This document shows positions 34,186-44,522 of a DNA stretch of 64,000 bases, piece by piece; within the stretch, counting starts at the first letter, position 1; every line of letters starts with the position of its first letter. The stretch is from NCBI GenBank assembly GCA_963576735.1, contig OY755171.1:4836001-4900000 (forward strand), read 5' to 3'. The notes under the pieces are model-generated. The model ran no database searches. It saw only the letters and a list, made by a program, of their open reading frames with translations, and had not been told where the DNA came from. Made by a program: the position numbers and the translations under genes. This DNA is from Bedellia somnulentella. Lineage: Eukaryota; Arthropoda; Insecta; Lepidoptera; Bedelliidae.

Positions 34186-34287
34186 AGAAGAGGTAGTATG
34201 CGCTCACACATTTAGCGGTGTAGCTTAAAGAGCGAGCTTGGAGACCGAGCGAGTCGTGCAACTGAGCTAAAGTGCATCTAAAGAAGT

Positions 34288-34654
34288 CATAACATAACAT
34301 AAACGTTCACGCCGTTTATCCCGGAAGGGGGTGGCAGAGGTACTAATACTTCTGAACTCACATGGCAGCGCCATCTAGTGCCCAGAGAAGGTACCCACGT
34401 TTTGTTTAGACAGTGTCCTCACGTGATAAGGGGCGGGCCTATCGCCGTTTTGTACAAATACACTGTCACATGACTAAGTACAACTCAGCCATGTGGGTTT
34501 CCTCACGATGTTTTCCCTCACCGTTTACAACCATGATAAATTAACCACACATATGACTTTAGAAAAGACAAATTGGTGTAGGCCCGACCCATGATTGGAA
34601 CTCACGCCCTTCTGCTTTCGGGCGGGTGTTCTACCCACTGGACTATCATGTCGC
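34288..34654 (-). repeat. SINE1 subfamily B, full length
   Basis: Tail CATAACATAACATAAACG on the left and head ending CATGTCGC on the right. It carries the subfamily B mid-section (GGCAGCGCCATCTAG). No clear target duplication was found. Confidence 0.88.
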
Positions 34655-34810
34655 TATGTGTATAAAGGCGTCACACAATATAGAAAAGGGAGGCGGGACC
34701 TAGTGCAAACCCTGTGCACCAGTGGGATGCCATGGGGCAACAACATAAAAAACTTTTCTTTTTTTTAATATCATTTCTTTTTTTATTACAATGTCTTATT
34801 AATTAATTTG
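34655..34810. other. Unassigned short stretch
   Basis: No recognised feature. Confidence 0.35.
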
Positions 34811-35055
34811 TCTTTTAGTGCCGGCTTCGAAGGTCACTATCCCTTTCTCCCTACGGGTGTCATAAGAGTTGACTAAGGGTGTGGGACTTTTATAAGTGGT
34901 TTTGAGGCGATGCGGTTGGAGTCACATCACTAACAGTACTTTATTTCTACCATATTGTCCCCTTCAACTTCCAAACGAGACTGAGGAGTTTCTTGCTCTG
35001 AAGCTCTGGCTACCCGTTTTTAGGGATTCATGGCAGTGAGTATTTATATTATTAG
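34811..35055 (+). repeat. Family X repeat
   Basis: TAGTGCCGGCTTCGAAGG to GGCAGTGAGTATTTATAT. All blocks present, moderately diverged. Confidence 0.8.
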
Positions 35056-35329
35056 TTTGGTGCAGTATAAGGGGTCAGTCACATTCAAAGATAATAATTC
35101 ACGAAACGGTAGTTAAGCATTCCAATGTTTGATTTGTCTGACTGATTTACGTGCCCTCTACAGTCAAATTTAACTCAGGAATAACTGTGCATTTAAAAAT
35201 ACGCGATTTTTATTTTGTTGGCTCAACATTTAAAAAAAAGTTATATTTAGAGAACTAACATGAGTATTTTTTAAATATTGCATTATCTCATCAATTTTAA
35301 TTACTGTTGTGTGTAGTACATACACCCAT

Positions 35330-35570
35330 ACTCAAACATTCATATACTCACGGTTATGAATCCCTAGAAGAAGTACCCAGAGATTCTGATGATAAAAATC
35401 CTAAGCCACTTTTGAAAATCGAGTGAAGAAGAGATTGTAAGGTTAAGTTTATTTGTGAAAGGTCTCGAACCACATTGCACGAAAATCACTTATGAATACA
35501 CTCAGTTGCCTCTTACAAACACTCAATGGAAGAAATGGGGAAGTGTTATTTTAATCTTAAACTATTTTTT
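35330..35570 (-). repeat. Family X repeat, adjacent to the Copia insertion
   Basis: ATATACTCACGGTTATGAATCC through GCCACTTTTGAAAATCGAG to AGTGTTATTTTAATC. The Copia element is inserted about 30 bp beyond its end. Confidence 0.75.
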
Positions 35571-35602
35571 TTTATTTATTTGTTAAAAAAACAGGTTGCT
35601 TA

Positions 35603-35757
35603 TGTTAAACTTATATTTAAATAGTCTGCCTTCCATACGTATTCTATGCTCATGTACTCTGTGGTGTTCTTCTTTTTTATTAATATATATTCTCTATCAT
35701 TCCGTGGTACAACGAGTGTTCTCATTTCTAATCCCTGATTTATTGATTAAGTCATCA
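35603..35757 (+). repeat. Copia 5' LTR
   Basis: TGTTAAACTTATATTT ... GATTAAGTCATCA. 155 bp with TG...CA ends, identical to the 3' LTR over its length. Confidence 0.95.
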
Positions 35758-35771
35758 GGTTATAGGCCCAG
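35758..35771 (+). promoter_or_regulatory. Copia primer binding site, half-tRNA type
   Basis: GGTTATAGGCCCAG starts at the first base after the 5' LTR. It is complementary, with one mismatch, to the anticodon stem-loop of initiator tRNA-Met (not to its 3' CCA end). Drosophila copia is known to prime from a cleaved half of that tRNA. Confidence 0.75.
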
Positions 35772-35907
35772 TTAAGCCCAAGTTGTAAAGAAAGTGTCAG
35801 CAGAGTTAATTATACGCATAAAACGGGATTACAAACAGTTTCGAGCGAATTGGTAGTGTACCGGTATAACCTAAAAACCGCGTGTCTCACAGTTTTATCA
35901 AATCATC

Positions 35908-36760
35908 ATGGCGAGTAGCAATCCTCTGGTACTTATAGAGAAAATTAACAGGCCGAGAAAATTACAGCACCTGGCTGTTTGCTGTTAAAACATACCTTCA
36001 ACATGAAGAGCTTTGGGAATGTATTGAAAATCCCAACGACGAACCAATTGACAAGAAAAAGGACACAAAAGCAAAATCGAAAATCATTTTACTTGTCGAT
36101 AGTACCAACTTCGTACATATCCAAGAGGCAGAAACAGCCAAAGAAGTGTGGGAGAACCTGTCCCGCGCTTTCGACGACTCGGGGCTTACACGCAGAGTTG
36201 GCCTACTACGTGATCTCTGTACAACTACACTCTCTAGTTGCCAAAATATAGATGAATACGTGAGCAAAATAATGTCTACAGCGCACAAACTCCGAAATAT
36301 AGGATTCAAAGTTGATGATGAGTGGCTTGGAACACTTTTACTCTCCGGGTTACCTGAACATTATAAACCAATGATCCTTGCTATAGAAAGCTCAGGGATG
36401 AAAATAAGTGCAGACTCAGTTAAAACTAAATTGCTCCAAGAAGTTAAATCTGAAAACAGTAACTCTGCTTTTACATCTGCTCATGGTTATCAAACTAAGA
36501 ATGTGAAAAAGAAGTTAAACAAAGGTCCTAGATGTTTTCAGTGTAATAAATACGGACAGAAAAGTCGAGAATGCAGGTCTAAACCGAAAGAAAAGGTTGC
36601 TAAATCAAATAGCTCATATGCTGCCGCGTTTGTCACTCCATTTGACAACAACAGCTCTGCATGGTTCATTGATTCTGGCGCAACCATGCACATGACGAGA
36701 CACCGAAACCTTCTCCAAAATCAACAGTCACCACCTATTGAGCAAATAAATAATTGCTAA
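35908..36760 (+). pseudogene. Copia gag and protease region, frame-disrupted
   Basis: A start at 35908 (MASSNPLVLIEKI) has a one-base frame change near 35950. The following frame runs open to 36760 through the gag helical region (LWECIENPND, VWENLSRAFD, LLLSGLPEHYKPM), a zinc knuckle and the protease. The knuckle reads C-F-Q-C-N-K-Y-G-Q-K-S-R-E-C, with Gln (codon 36557-36559) where the CCHC motif needs His. The protease active site is WFIDSGATMHM, with the Asp codon at 36671. The frame ends at a stop at 36758, and pol continues in the next frame. Copia elements normally make one gag-pol protein, so this copy is interrupted. Confidence 0.85.
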
Positions 36761-39700
36761 TAACAAAACACTCTCAGTAAGTTGCTCTGGTGATGTAACC
36801 TTGAATACATTGAATCGAGAAAATCATACAAATACAATTCTATTTAAAAATGTCTTGTATGTACCAGAACTTGCAGTGAATTTAATATCTGTACATCAAA
36901 TTACAGAAAATGGTGGTCAAGTTAAATTTGATTCTAAAGGGTGTGTTATACTGAACCAACTAAATGTTATTGTAGCAACAGCAACAAAAATTAACAACAT
37001 GTACCGGCTTAATATTAATACTGATTATGCATGCATGTCTGATGTTAAACAAGATGATGTATATTTATGGCATCAAAGAATGGGTCATTTGCACTTTGAC
37101 ACTTTAAAGAAATTAAAAGAATGTTCAGAAGGAATAACATTATCTGATAAAGAAGTGAATGTAACTTGTATTACATGTAAAGAGGGCAAACAAACAAGAT
37201 TGCCTTTCAAGAGTCAAGGATCACATTCTTCAAAGCTATTGGAACTGGTTCATTCTGACTTGTGTGGCCCCATGGAAACACAGTCATTAGGAGGGGCTAA
37301 ATACTTCTTAACATTTTTGGATGATTATTCCAAAAAAGTCTATGTGTACATTTTGAATAATAAAACAGAGGTATTGTCAAAATTCAAAGAGTTCAAAACA
37401 GAAGCTGAAAATCAAACTGATTGTAAACTCAAATGTATTCGGACTGACAATGGCCTAGAATATGTCAACAAACCATTCACTGACTTCCTATTAAGTGCTG
37501 GAATAAGACATCAAACATCAACACCTTATACTCCAGAACAAAATGGAGCTGCAGAGAGGCTTAATAGAACACTAGTTGAGAAAGCAAGGTGTATGATACT
37601 GAATGCTGGCTTGGCAAAGTTTTTCTGGGCTGAGGCTATAAAAACTGCTGCATATATCATTAACAGATCTCCAACTAGAACCTTGTCATTTAAAACCCCA
37701 GAAGAGGTTTGGTCTGGTCATAAACCAAATTTAAGTCATATGAAAGTGTTTGGGTGTGAAGCTATGGTCCACCTGCCAAAAGTAAAACGCAAAAAGTGGG
37801 ATCCAAAAGCACAAAAGATGATTTTTATTGGTTATTGCGAAAACACAAAAGGATACAGGTTCATAATACCAAATACTAAAAATGTTATTAGGAGCAGGGA
37901 TGCTGTATTTCTAGAATCCACTGTGAAGAGAAACTATGCATCTTTGGAATTGTCTGAAACAGAAAATAAAACACTTGATATGCATTCCAAAAGAAATGAA
38001 GAAAGTTTAATTTCAAATGAGTCTAATGAAGAAAGCAGAAAAGAATCATATAGCTCAGATAGCTCATACAATACTGTTAAAAATAACTCAGATTCAGATG
38101 AATACTTACCCGATGGTGAGGTTGATATTCCGTTCCGAAGCACCATAACATTGAGACCTAGGAATAAAAATAAAGAACAAACTTACCTTTGCTATGATGA
38201 ATGCTTAGCACTTGAACAAGTCCCTGAAACATACAGAGAAGCTATTTCTGGTGAAAATGCTGAAAAATGGAAAGAGTCTATCGAAGAGGAACTCGAAGCC
38301 CATAGAAGAAATGGTACATGGACATTGGTAAACAAACCAGAAAAAACAAACATCATTGGCTCTAAATGGGTTTTCAGAGTCAAAGATCAACCAACAGGTC
38401 CCCGCTTCAAGTCCAGATTATGTGCTAAGGGTTATGCACAAGCCAAAGGTATAGACTACAAAGAAACATTTTCGCCCACTGTCAGGTATGATTCAATTCG
38501 TTTATTGTTATCTCTAGCCGCTCAAAATGGTTATGATATTCTACAACTTGATATTAAGACTGCTTTTCTGTATGGGGAACTGCAAGAAAACATATATATG
38601 TATCCCCCTAAAGGTCTAATATATGAACCAAATAAAGTATGTAAATTAATAAAGTCACTGTATGGTCTCAAACAAGCACCAAGGTGCTGGAATACTAAAT
38701 TTAATTCTGTACTTCAGAAATTTGGTTTCATAAATAGTAAAGCAGATCAATGTGTCTATGTGGCAAATGTCAAAGGAATGAAGTGTTATTTCTGTATGTA
38801 TGTGGATGATGGGCTCCTATTTTCAAAATCAAAGTCTGTGTTGCAATCTGTAACAAATGATTTGAAAACAATATTTGATATGACAATATGCCCACCTGGA
38901 AATTTTGTTGGAATGGACATTCAAGTTTCTGACAAATACATCTTTATACATCAATCTAAATATATTAAACAGCTATTAAATAAATTTAATATGGAAAATG
39001 CCAACCCCAATAGTGTTCCAGTTGATCCTCATTCAAAGCTAGAGAAAAGTGAGCACCAGCCTGACATGAACCTTCCTTACCGAGAAGCAGTTGGTTCTCT
39101 GATGCATGTTGCTATAGTAAGTCGACCAGACATAATGTTTTCTGTAAGCTTGGTAAGTAGATTTTTGAACTGCTATAATGAATCTCACTGGAAAGCTGTT
39201 AAGAAAATTCTAAAGTATCTGAAAGACACTGTTAATTTGGGTCTATGCTACCTATCAGCATCAAAATCTTCAGAGCTAGTTGGATACAGTGATGCTGATT
39301 ATGCCAATGACATAACAACTAGAAGGTCAACAACTGGGTACATATTTATTAAAAATGGAGCTGCTGTGACATGGTCTAGTCAGAGGCAACACACTGTTGC
39401 TCTGTCTACTACAGAGGCCGAGTTTATGGCAGCCTGTGCTGCCACCAAAGAAGCTATTTGGATCAAACAATTGTTATTTGACCTGGGTGAATTAAATCAA
39501 CAAACCATAGTAGTAAATATTGACAATCAAAGTGCAATAAGTGTGATTAAAAACATAAACTTTCATAAGAGGTGTAAACATATAGACACTAAATATCATT
39601 TCATTAAAGAAAAGTATTATGCCAAAGTTATTGATTTAAATTATGTTTCATCAAATAATCAGCTTGCTGACTTTCTAACAAAGGCTTTACCGAGAGTTAA

Positions 39701-39761
39701 ATTTCACTATCTAAGAAATGAAATAGGAATGTTGTCAATTGATATGTTATGTAACATTTAA
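36750..39761 (+). CDS. Copia pol region: integrase, reverse transcriptase, RNase H
   Basis: Open for about 1000 residues. It is an internal part of gag-pol, so the Met at 36801 (residue 1 below) is not a real start. There is a GAG-pre-integrase zinc motif His91, His96, Cys123, Cys126. Integrase has Asp153, Asp216 and Glu252 with the expected D-35-E spacing. After an acidic Ser-rich linker (about 400-440), RT spans about 500-740 with LQLDIKTAFLYG (Asp584) and the YVDD box at 667-670. RNase H has SDADYA (Asp831), TEAEF (about 872), DNQSA (Asp908) and LADFLTKALP (Asp957). All catalytic residues are present and no stop interrupts it. In a live element this polyprotein copies the RNA and integrates the cDNA. 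Confidence 0.93.
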   Translation: MIANNKTLSVSCSGDVTLNTLNRENHTNTILFKNVLYVPELAVNLISVHQITENGGQVKFDSKGCVILNQLNVIVATATKINNMYRLNINTDYACMSDVKQDDVYLWHQRMGHLHFDTLKKLKECSEGITLSDKEVNVTCITCKEGKQTRLPFKSQGSHSSKLLELVHSDLCGPMETQSLGGAKYFLTFLDDYSKKVYVYILNNKTEVLSKFKEFKTEAENQTDCKLKCIRTDNGLEYVNKPFTDFLLSAGIRHQTSTPYTPEQNGAAERLNRTLVEKARCMILNAGLAKFFWAEAIKTAAYIINRSPTRTLSFKTPEEVWSGHKPNLSHMKVFGCEAMVHLPKVKRKKWDPKAQKMIFIGYCENTKGYRFIIPNTKNVIRSRDAVFLESTVKRNYASLELSETENKTLDMHSKRNEESLISNESNEESRKESYSSDSSYNTVKNNSDSDEYLPDGEVDIPFRSTITLRPRNKNKEQTYLCYDECLALEQVPETYREAISGENAEKWKESIEEELEAHRRNGTWTLVNKPEKTNIIGSKWVFRVKDQPTGPRFKSRLCAKGYAQAKGIDYKETFSPTVRYDSIRLLLSLAAQNGYDILQLDIKTAFLYGELQENIYMYPPKGLIYEPNKVCKLIKSLYGLKQAPRCWNTKFNSVLQKFGFINSKADQCVYVANVKGMKCYFCMYVDDGLLFSKSKSVLQSVTNDLKTIFDMTICPPGNFVGMDIQVSDKYIFIHQSKYIKQLLNKFNMENANPNSVPVDPHSKLEKSEHQPDMNLPYREAVGSLMHVAIVSRPDIMFSVSLVSRFLNCYNESHWKAVKKILKYLKDTVNLGLCYLSASKSSELVGYSDADYANDITTRRSTTGYIFIKNGAAVTWSSQRQHTVALSTTEAEFMAACAATKEAIWIKQLLFDLGELNQQTIVVNIDNQSAISVIKNINFHKRCKHIDTKYHFIKEKYYAKVIDLNYVSSNNQLADFLTKALPRVKFHYLRNEIGMLSIDMLCNI

Positions 39762-39824
39762 TTTAATTTGTGTGTCTTATGTTGTTACTTTGTAATTAAT
39801 TTAGAACATGGAAGGCTACAATTT

Positions 39825-39832
39825 GGCAGGAG
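39825..39832 (+). promoter_or_regulatory. Copia polypurine tract
   Basis: GGCAGGAG lies directly before the TG of the 3' LTR, as expected for the primer of plus-strand DNA synthesis. It is short. Confidence 0.6.
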
Positions 39833-39987
39833 TGTTAAACTTATATTTAAATAGTCTGCCTTCCATACGTATTCTATGCTCATGTACTCTGTGGTGTTCT
39901 TCTTTTTTATTAATATATATTCTCTATCATTCCGTGGTACAACGAGTGTTCTCATTTCTAATCCCTGATTTATTGATTAAGTCATCA
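39833..39987 (+). repeat. Copia 3' LTR
   Basis: Identical to the 5' LTR and followed by the target duplication GCTTA. An open frame running from 39808 through the LTR is incidental. Confidence 0.95.
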
Positions 39988-39992
39988 GCTTA

Positions 39993-40129
39993 CAACAAGA
40001 TACCAAATTCAATCTATACATTTCATAGCAACATGCGCATTGTAGAACCTAAAAACTTTTGAGTCAACATGCCTACGATTTTGTGAACATTAATTTAATT
40101 TAATCGCAGTATACTGTATTGTATTTCTA
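39993..40129. other. Short unassigned flank of the Copia insertion
   Basis: Continues the pre-insertion sequence from 35602. No feature recognised. Confidence 0.4.
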
Positions 40130-40670
40130 ATGTCTAGTCAGTCGGTGTCTGAAAAGGACTGAATGGCTGTGCATGATGCTGTCCTCGTTCCTACGCTTAT
40201 GTATGGCAGTGAATGTTGGGTGTGGCAGAAGAAGCATGAAAGTAGAGTGAATGCAGTAGAAATGAGATCCCTCTGAAAAGTGTGTAATGTAAGGTTATGT
40301 GATCGTGTGAGGAATGATGTGATTCGTGAAAGGTGTGGTGTAAAAGATGATATTGTAAGGAAGATAGAAAAAGGAATGTTGAGATGGTTTGGGCACATAG
40401 AGAGGATGGATGACAGGAAATTGGTGAAAGAGATATATAGAGCCAATGTGGAAGGTAATGTTAGTAGAGGACGACCTCGGAGGACACATTTGGATCAAAT
40501 AGAAAATGTGCTCAAAAAGGCAGGTGTCCGCAGTATGAAGAATAAAAGAGCATGTATGAAAAGATTGATGGATGTAAACGAAGCCAGAGAGGTTTGCCAG
40601 GATCGTACAAAGTGGCGATCGATAGTCTCTGCCTACCCCAATGGGAACTAACGGCGTGAGAATATGTATG
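40130..40670 (+). pseudogene. Family R (RTE-like) C-terminal coding end, longest plus-strand copy
   Basis: From about 40170 the frame reads AVHDAVLVPTLMYGSECWVW, then a single in-frame TGA at 40273. It then continues open: VCNVRLCDRVRNDVIRERCG, DIVRKIEKGMLRWFGHIERM, KLVKEIYRANVEG, RGRPRRTHLDQIENVLKKAG and MKRLMDVNEAREVCQDRTKW, ending SAYPNGN and a stop at 40649. The UTR is only ACGGCGTGAGAATATG plus (TATG)n. It is truncated at the 5' side and lacks the RT domain. By eye it is nearly identical, in reverse, to 41035-41459. Confidence 0.85.
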
Positions 40671-40769
40671 TATGTTTACTGTATTGTGTAAGCTCAAAAT
40701 AATATGCACCCATATCGTCGTGGATGCAGTAGGCGCTAAGGGTTATAAAATTAATTAAGGATTATTACT

Positions 40770-40890
40770 TACTTACTTATACTCATGCCCATGCCCATTT
40801 CCCCCATTGGCTTAAGCGGAGACTATCAGTTGCCACTTTGCACGATTTTGACATACCTCTCTTGCTTGTCATTCATTCGTCTCATACGTA
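40770..40890 (-). repeat. Family R 3' fragment, degenerate
   Basis: TACTCATGCCCATGCCC to CCTCTCTTGCTTGTC: the reverse complement of the coding end, lying between the inverted pair. Confidence 0.6.
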
Positions 40891-41034
40891 CACCAAAGTG
40901 TTCTAAATCCAAAACCCTTCCTTTAGGGATTTAAAACCTGGAGTTGAAGTAAGTTTATTGGAGAAATTGCATCAACTTATTGCTAGTGCAATGTATACAT
41001 GGTGGAGATGCCAAGGTTAATATATATATACATA

Positions 41035-41459
41035 CATATTGCATACATATTCTCACGCCGATGGTTCCCATTGGGGTAGGCAGAGACTATCGATCGCCAC
41101 TTTGTACGATCCTGGCAAACCTCTCTGGCTTCGTTTACATCCATCAATCTTTTCATACATGCTCTTTTATTCTTCATACTGCGGACACCTGCCTTTTTGA
41201 GCACATTTTCTATTTGATCCAAATGTGTCCTTTGAGGTCGTCCTCTACTAACATTACCTTCCACATTGGCTCTATATATCTCTTTCACCAATTTACTGTC
41301 ATCCATCCTCTCTATGTGCCCAAACCATCTCAACATTCCTTTTTCTATCTTTCTTACAATATCATCTTTTACACCACACCTTTCACGATACACATCATTC
41401 CTCACACGATCACATAACCTTACATTACACACTTTTCTGAGGGATATATTATAGTGCAT
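41035..41459 (-). pseudogene. Family R C-terminal coding end, inverted partner of 40130-40670
   Basis: The minus strand reads the same VCNVRLCDRVRND to SAYPNGN segment with about three residue differences from the 40280 copy. It begins at a short AT hairpin (41444-41476) and ends in (CATA)n. Frame intact over this stretch, RT domain absent. Confidence 0.85.
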
Positions 41460-41476
41460 ATCGCACTATAATATAT
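41444..41476. repeat. Perfect 14-bp hairpin at the 5' truncation point of a family R copy
   Basis: ATATATTATAGTGC at 41444-41457, a 5-nt loop, then GCACTATAATATAT at 41463-41476. Confidence 0.75.
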
Positions 41477-41996
41477 AATATATCAAATATATCCTGATGA
41501 TCACGAGACTGTATTTTACATCATTATTATTTATTTTGAAAATTAATGAATATTAAAAAAGACGTTATGATATTTACTTTGGTGTAACTTGATCTTTGTC
41601 ATGTTCGAACATAAGTTATATTTTTGTTATTCTAATACGCGTATATCTATTTACTATATTTTCCTGTCTTCACTTTGCATATTAGTTATTTAGCTTTAGA
41701 CTGGTCAATATAATTGAATGACGCAATCGTCCTAAGAAGTTCTTAGTAATGCCACGTAACTCAATTAAATTTTGGTCTAGAATAATGGCTAATCTAATTT
41801 TGTTAGATTGACGAAACGCCCGTTAAACTGATTATTTTGACCCGGCATCTGTTACTTAACACCAATTGAGACAAACTGACTTATAATTGACACTATAGAG
41901 AGCACCTGTCTCGGAATTACTGCTCACTTAACAAGTCTTTTACTTACTTACTTCCTTGATACGACCTAAGTTTTATAATTGTAATAAAAATCTCAA
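41477..41996. other. Unassigned stretch
   Basis: No recognised feature. Confidence 0.4.
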
Positions 41997-42145
41997 ACTT
42001 AAACGTCTACGCCGCATATCCTCGAAGGGGTTCACAGAAGTACTAACACTTCTGAACAACACGTGATATTGTCATTTGGAGTTCAGAGTACCTATGTTTT
42101 GATTGGACAGTGTGCTCATGTTTAGTGGGAAGGTCTATCGCCGCT
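41997..42145 (-). repeat. SINE1 3' fragment
   Basis: AAACGTCTACGCCGCATATCC to AGGTCTATCGCCGCTA; the head side is missing. Confidence 0.7.
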
Positions 42146-42504
42146 ATTTCTAGCCAACACTGAACATCAATAAAATAGTAACATTTAAAATGGCCAGGAT
42201 ACTCGGCAGCATTGTCTTAGCACAAAATGTATAGTGGTTTCAGATTTTGAAGTATAAAGTTGTGTACTTTAAAGGATAAAATAATGTTATCACAAAAAGA
42301 CTAATAGGTATGGTAATACGTAAACGAACGCTTGTTAAAAATCAATTTATAAGGCATTGGATGAAAATCACAGAAACGGTTTGAAACATCATCATATGTG
42401 GCAACATGCTGAGCCTGTGACTCAATATCAATAGAGCCTTTTTATCTGTTTTAATTTTTACTATTGTTTAGCCCCATGTTTTTTATATTTTTTTTACTGT
42501 GAGA
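42146..42504. other. Unassigned stretch
   Basis: No recognised feature. Confidence 0.4.
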
Positions 42505-42755
42505 GGATGGATGACAGTAAAGTGGTGAAAGAGATCTATAGAGCCAATGTGGAAGGTAATCTTAGTAGAGGACGACCTCGGAGGACACATATAGATCAAA
42601 TAGAAAATGTGCTCAAAAAGGCAGGTGTCCGAAGTACGAAGAATAAAAGAGCATGTATGAAAAGACTGATGGATGTGAATGAAGCTAGAGAGGTTTGCCA
42701 GGATCGTACAAAGTGGCGATCGATAGTCTCTGCCTACCCCAATGGGAACTAAATG
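42505..42755 (+). repeat. Family R 3' coding fragment
   Basis: Open for 81 residues from MDDSKVVKEIYRANVEGN to SAYPNGN and a stop. It is 5' truncated and the UTR/tail is reduced to ATGTATGTA. Confidence 0.8.
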
Positions 42756-42899
42756 TATGTACTGTGTTTTACTCTGTGCATTGAATTTTTTTTCTCTAAA
42801 ATACTATACATGTCAGCATGAGGATAACGTTGGATACATATTTTGAAAAGTTTCGGTTTATTTAGATAGATGGCGCTGGTAAGGTATCGTTAACCCAAA

Positions 42900-43065
42900 G
42901 ACTCATGACTCAAACGTTCACACCGTTCAATCCGTAAAGGGATGCTGGAGATCCTTATACTTCTGACCATCATGTGACCATGTCATCCGGTATTCAGAGT
43001 ACCCACGTTTTGCTTGGATAGTCTGCTCATGTGTCAGGAGGCAGGGCCTATCACCGCTACTAATT
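42900..43065 (-). repeat. SINE1 3' fragment
   Basis: CAAACGTTCACACCGTTCAATCC to GGCAGGGCCTATCACCG, diverged. Confidence 0.65.
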
Positions 43066-43762
43066 AATTAAACTTTTCGAAATATAAATGTTTTGATTTC
43101 AAGCATTATTGCTTATGCGGCCAACTAAATATGATTACTTTGTAAAGCAAAAAATAATTAGCAGTGGCCTTAGGGCATTTTTAAGAGACTTAAATAATAT
43201 GTAAATCAAACTATATCTTAAACCATAATGATAGGACATCGTCAAAGCGTTATATAGTTACCGTGTTTTAGAATATTATAGCATCAATTTGTATAAGTTA
43301 AGATCAAATTATTATGTATAAGTGAACCATGCATACAACCATGATATATTAAGAGATATATCACCAGTTTTCCTGTTTTACATTGCTATTTCATGCGGAG
43401 TAATCATATTCAGTCTTTAATGTATATGAGATTGTGTCCGGCGCACTGAAGGTTTGACTCAACTCAACATTTTCATATTTTACTTATATAACATTTAATT
43501 TTAAGTATGATTTAAAAATATGTTATGTAGGCTTGAAAAAAGGCTCGTCAAATTAACATGCCACTTTAGAAGATGAATCGTCTAATGGTGCCTTTCAAAG
43601 TTTTTTTTTTCATTTATCGTTCTGGGCAGTTATACTCGTAGAATAGAAAAATGACGAGATATACGAGTAAATTTAACAATTTGAGTATTTTTTAGACTAC
43701 GCTGGGTAGGCTTATACCCCTCAATAGTTTATATATAGATTGTGATGATGCCTGGTAAGATT
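43066..43762. other. Unassigned AT-rich stretch
   Basis: No recognised feature. Confidence 0.4.
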
Positions 43763-43990
43763 ACATACATACATATACTCACGCCATTAATTCCCATTGG
43801 GGTAGGCAGAGACTATCGATCGCCACTTCGTACGATCCTGACAAACCTCTCTAGCTTCGTTTACATCCATCAATGTTTTCATACATGCTCTTTTATTCTT
43901 CATACTTCGGACGCCAGCCTTTTTGAGCACACTCTCAATTTGGTCCAAGTGTGTTCTTCGTGCTCGTAGTCCTGGTAAGATTGAGTCGGT
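43763..43990 (-). repeat. Family R 3' coding fragment
   Basis: (CATA)n then the reverse of SAYPNGN back to RRTHLDQIESVLKKAG. An open frame of 77 residues continues into unrelated DNA at its start. Confidence 0.8.
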
Positions 43991-44141
43991 ATAAAAACCA
44001 ACATGCCCAGAAAGGAACATTGCGAGGCCGTTAAGTGCTCACATTATTCGTACTCACATTTACGGGCAATTTTGAAATAAAAATTGTTTGATATTTGTAA
44101 CATTACTAACGATATGAATATGAAATATGAACAACTTCAAA

Positions 44142-44522
44142 TACCTAGGTAGCATTACAACGAACGACTAAAGATGCACATTGGATATCAAAACCAGAAT
44201 AGCAATGGCAAAACAAGCGTTCTATAACAAAAGAAGCATATTCAAAGCCAAAATATCCAAATTAGTCAGAAAACGCTGCATAAATACCCATATATGGAGT
44301 GAAGTCTAATGATGCGAAACGTGGACAATGACGCAGAGAGACAGAGAAAGACTTGAGGCCTTCGAAAGATAGAAGGAAAGGAAGGAAGGGGAAAGCCACG
44401 AAGAGCATATATGTATCAAATCAAAGAAAAGGTGGATGACGTGTCTTACCAAGGGATCAAAGAACTGGCATTAAATAGAAGTGACTGGAGAGTGTTACAT
44501 CGACAAGAGCGTTGCTTGATCA
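44142..44522 (+). pseudogene. RTE-like fragment of another subfamily
   Basis: The plus strand reads NNFKYLGSITTND, a stop, KTRIAMAKQAFYNKRS and KISKLVRKRC. Then, after frame changes, it reads GKPRRAYMYQIKEKVDDVSY and IKELALNRSDWR. The order matches the post-RT region of family R-like proteins, but the sequence differs. It has stops and deletions. Confidence 0.7.

Larger units (their letters stand above)
35603..39987 (+). mobile_element. Copia-type LTR retrotransposon, complete in structure (4385 bp)
   Basis: Two 155-bp LTRs identical by eye, 5-bp target duplication GCTTA at 35598-35602 and 39988-39992, a primer site directly after the 5' LTR, gag, protease, integrase, RT and RNase H in Copia order (integrase before RT), and a short purine run before the 3' LTR. 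No env-like gene. Identical LTRs mean a very recent insertion. The coding region nevertheless has two apparent one-base frame changes (about 35950 and about 36748) and a substituted zinc-knuckle His, so this copy is probably not autonomous unless these are sequence errors. Confidence 0.95.

Noticed and set aside
36740..36801. Programmed ribosomal frameshift between Copia gag and pol
   Set aside because: Copia elements normally use one gag-pol frame, the site lacks an obvious slippery heptamer, and a second frame change near 35950 cannot be explained that way. A mutation or sequence error is simpler.
39808..40062. 84-residue frame after pol
   Set aside because: Runs across the polypurine tract and 3' LTR into flanking DNA; no env-like features and not conserved in the element's organisation.
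40138..41454. Open frames antisense to the RTE-like coding ends (40138-40498 minus, 40980-41454 plus)
   Set aside because: Shadows of the true coding frames of family R; the sense frames carry the recognisable protein.
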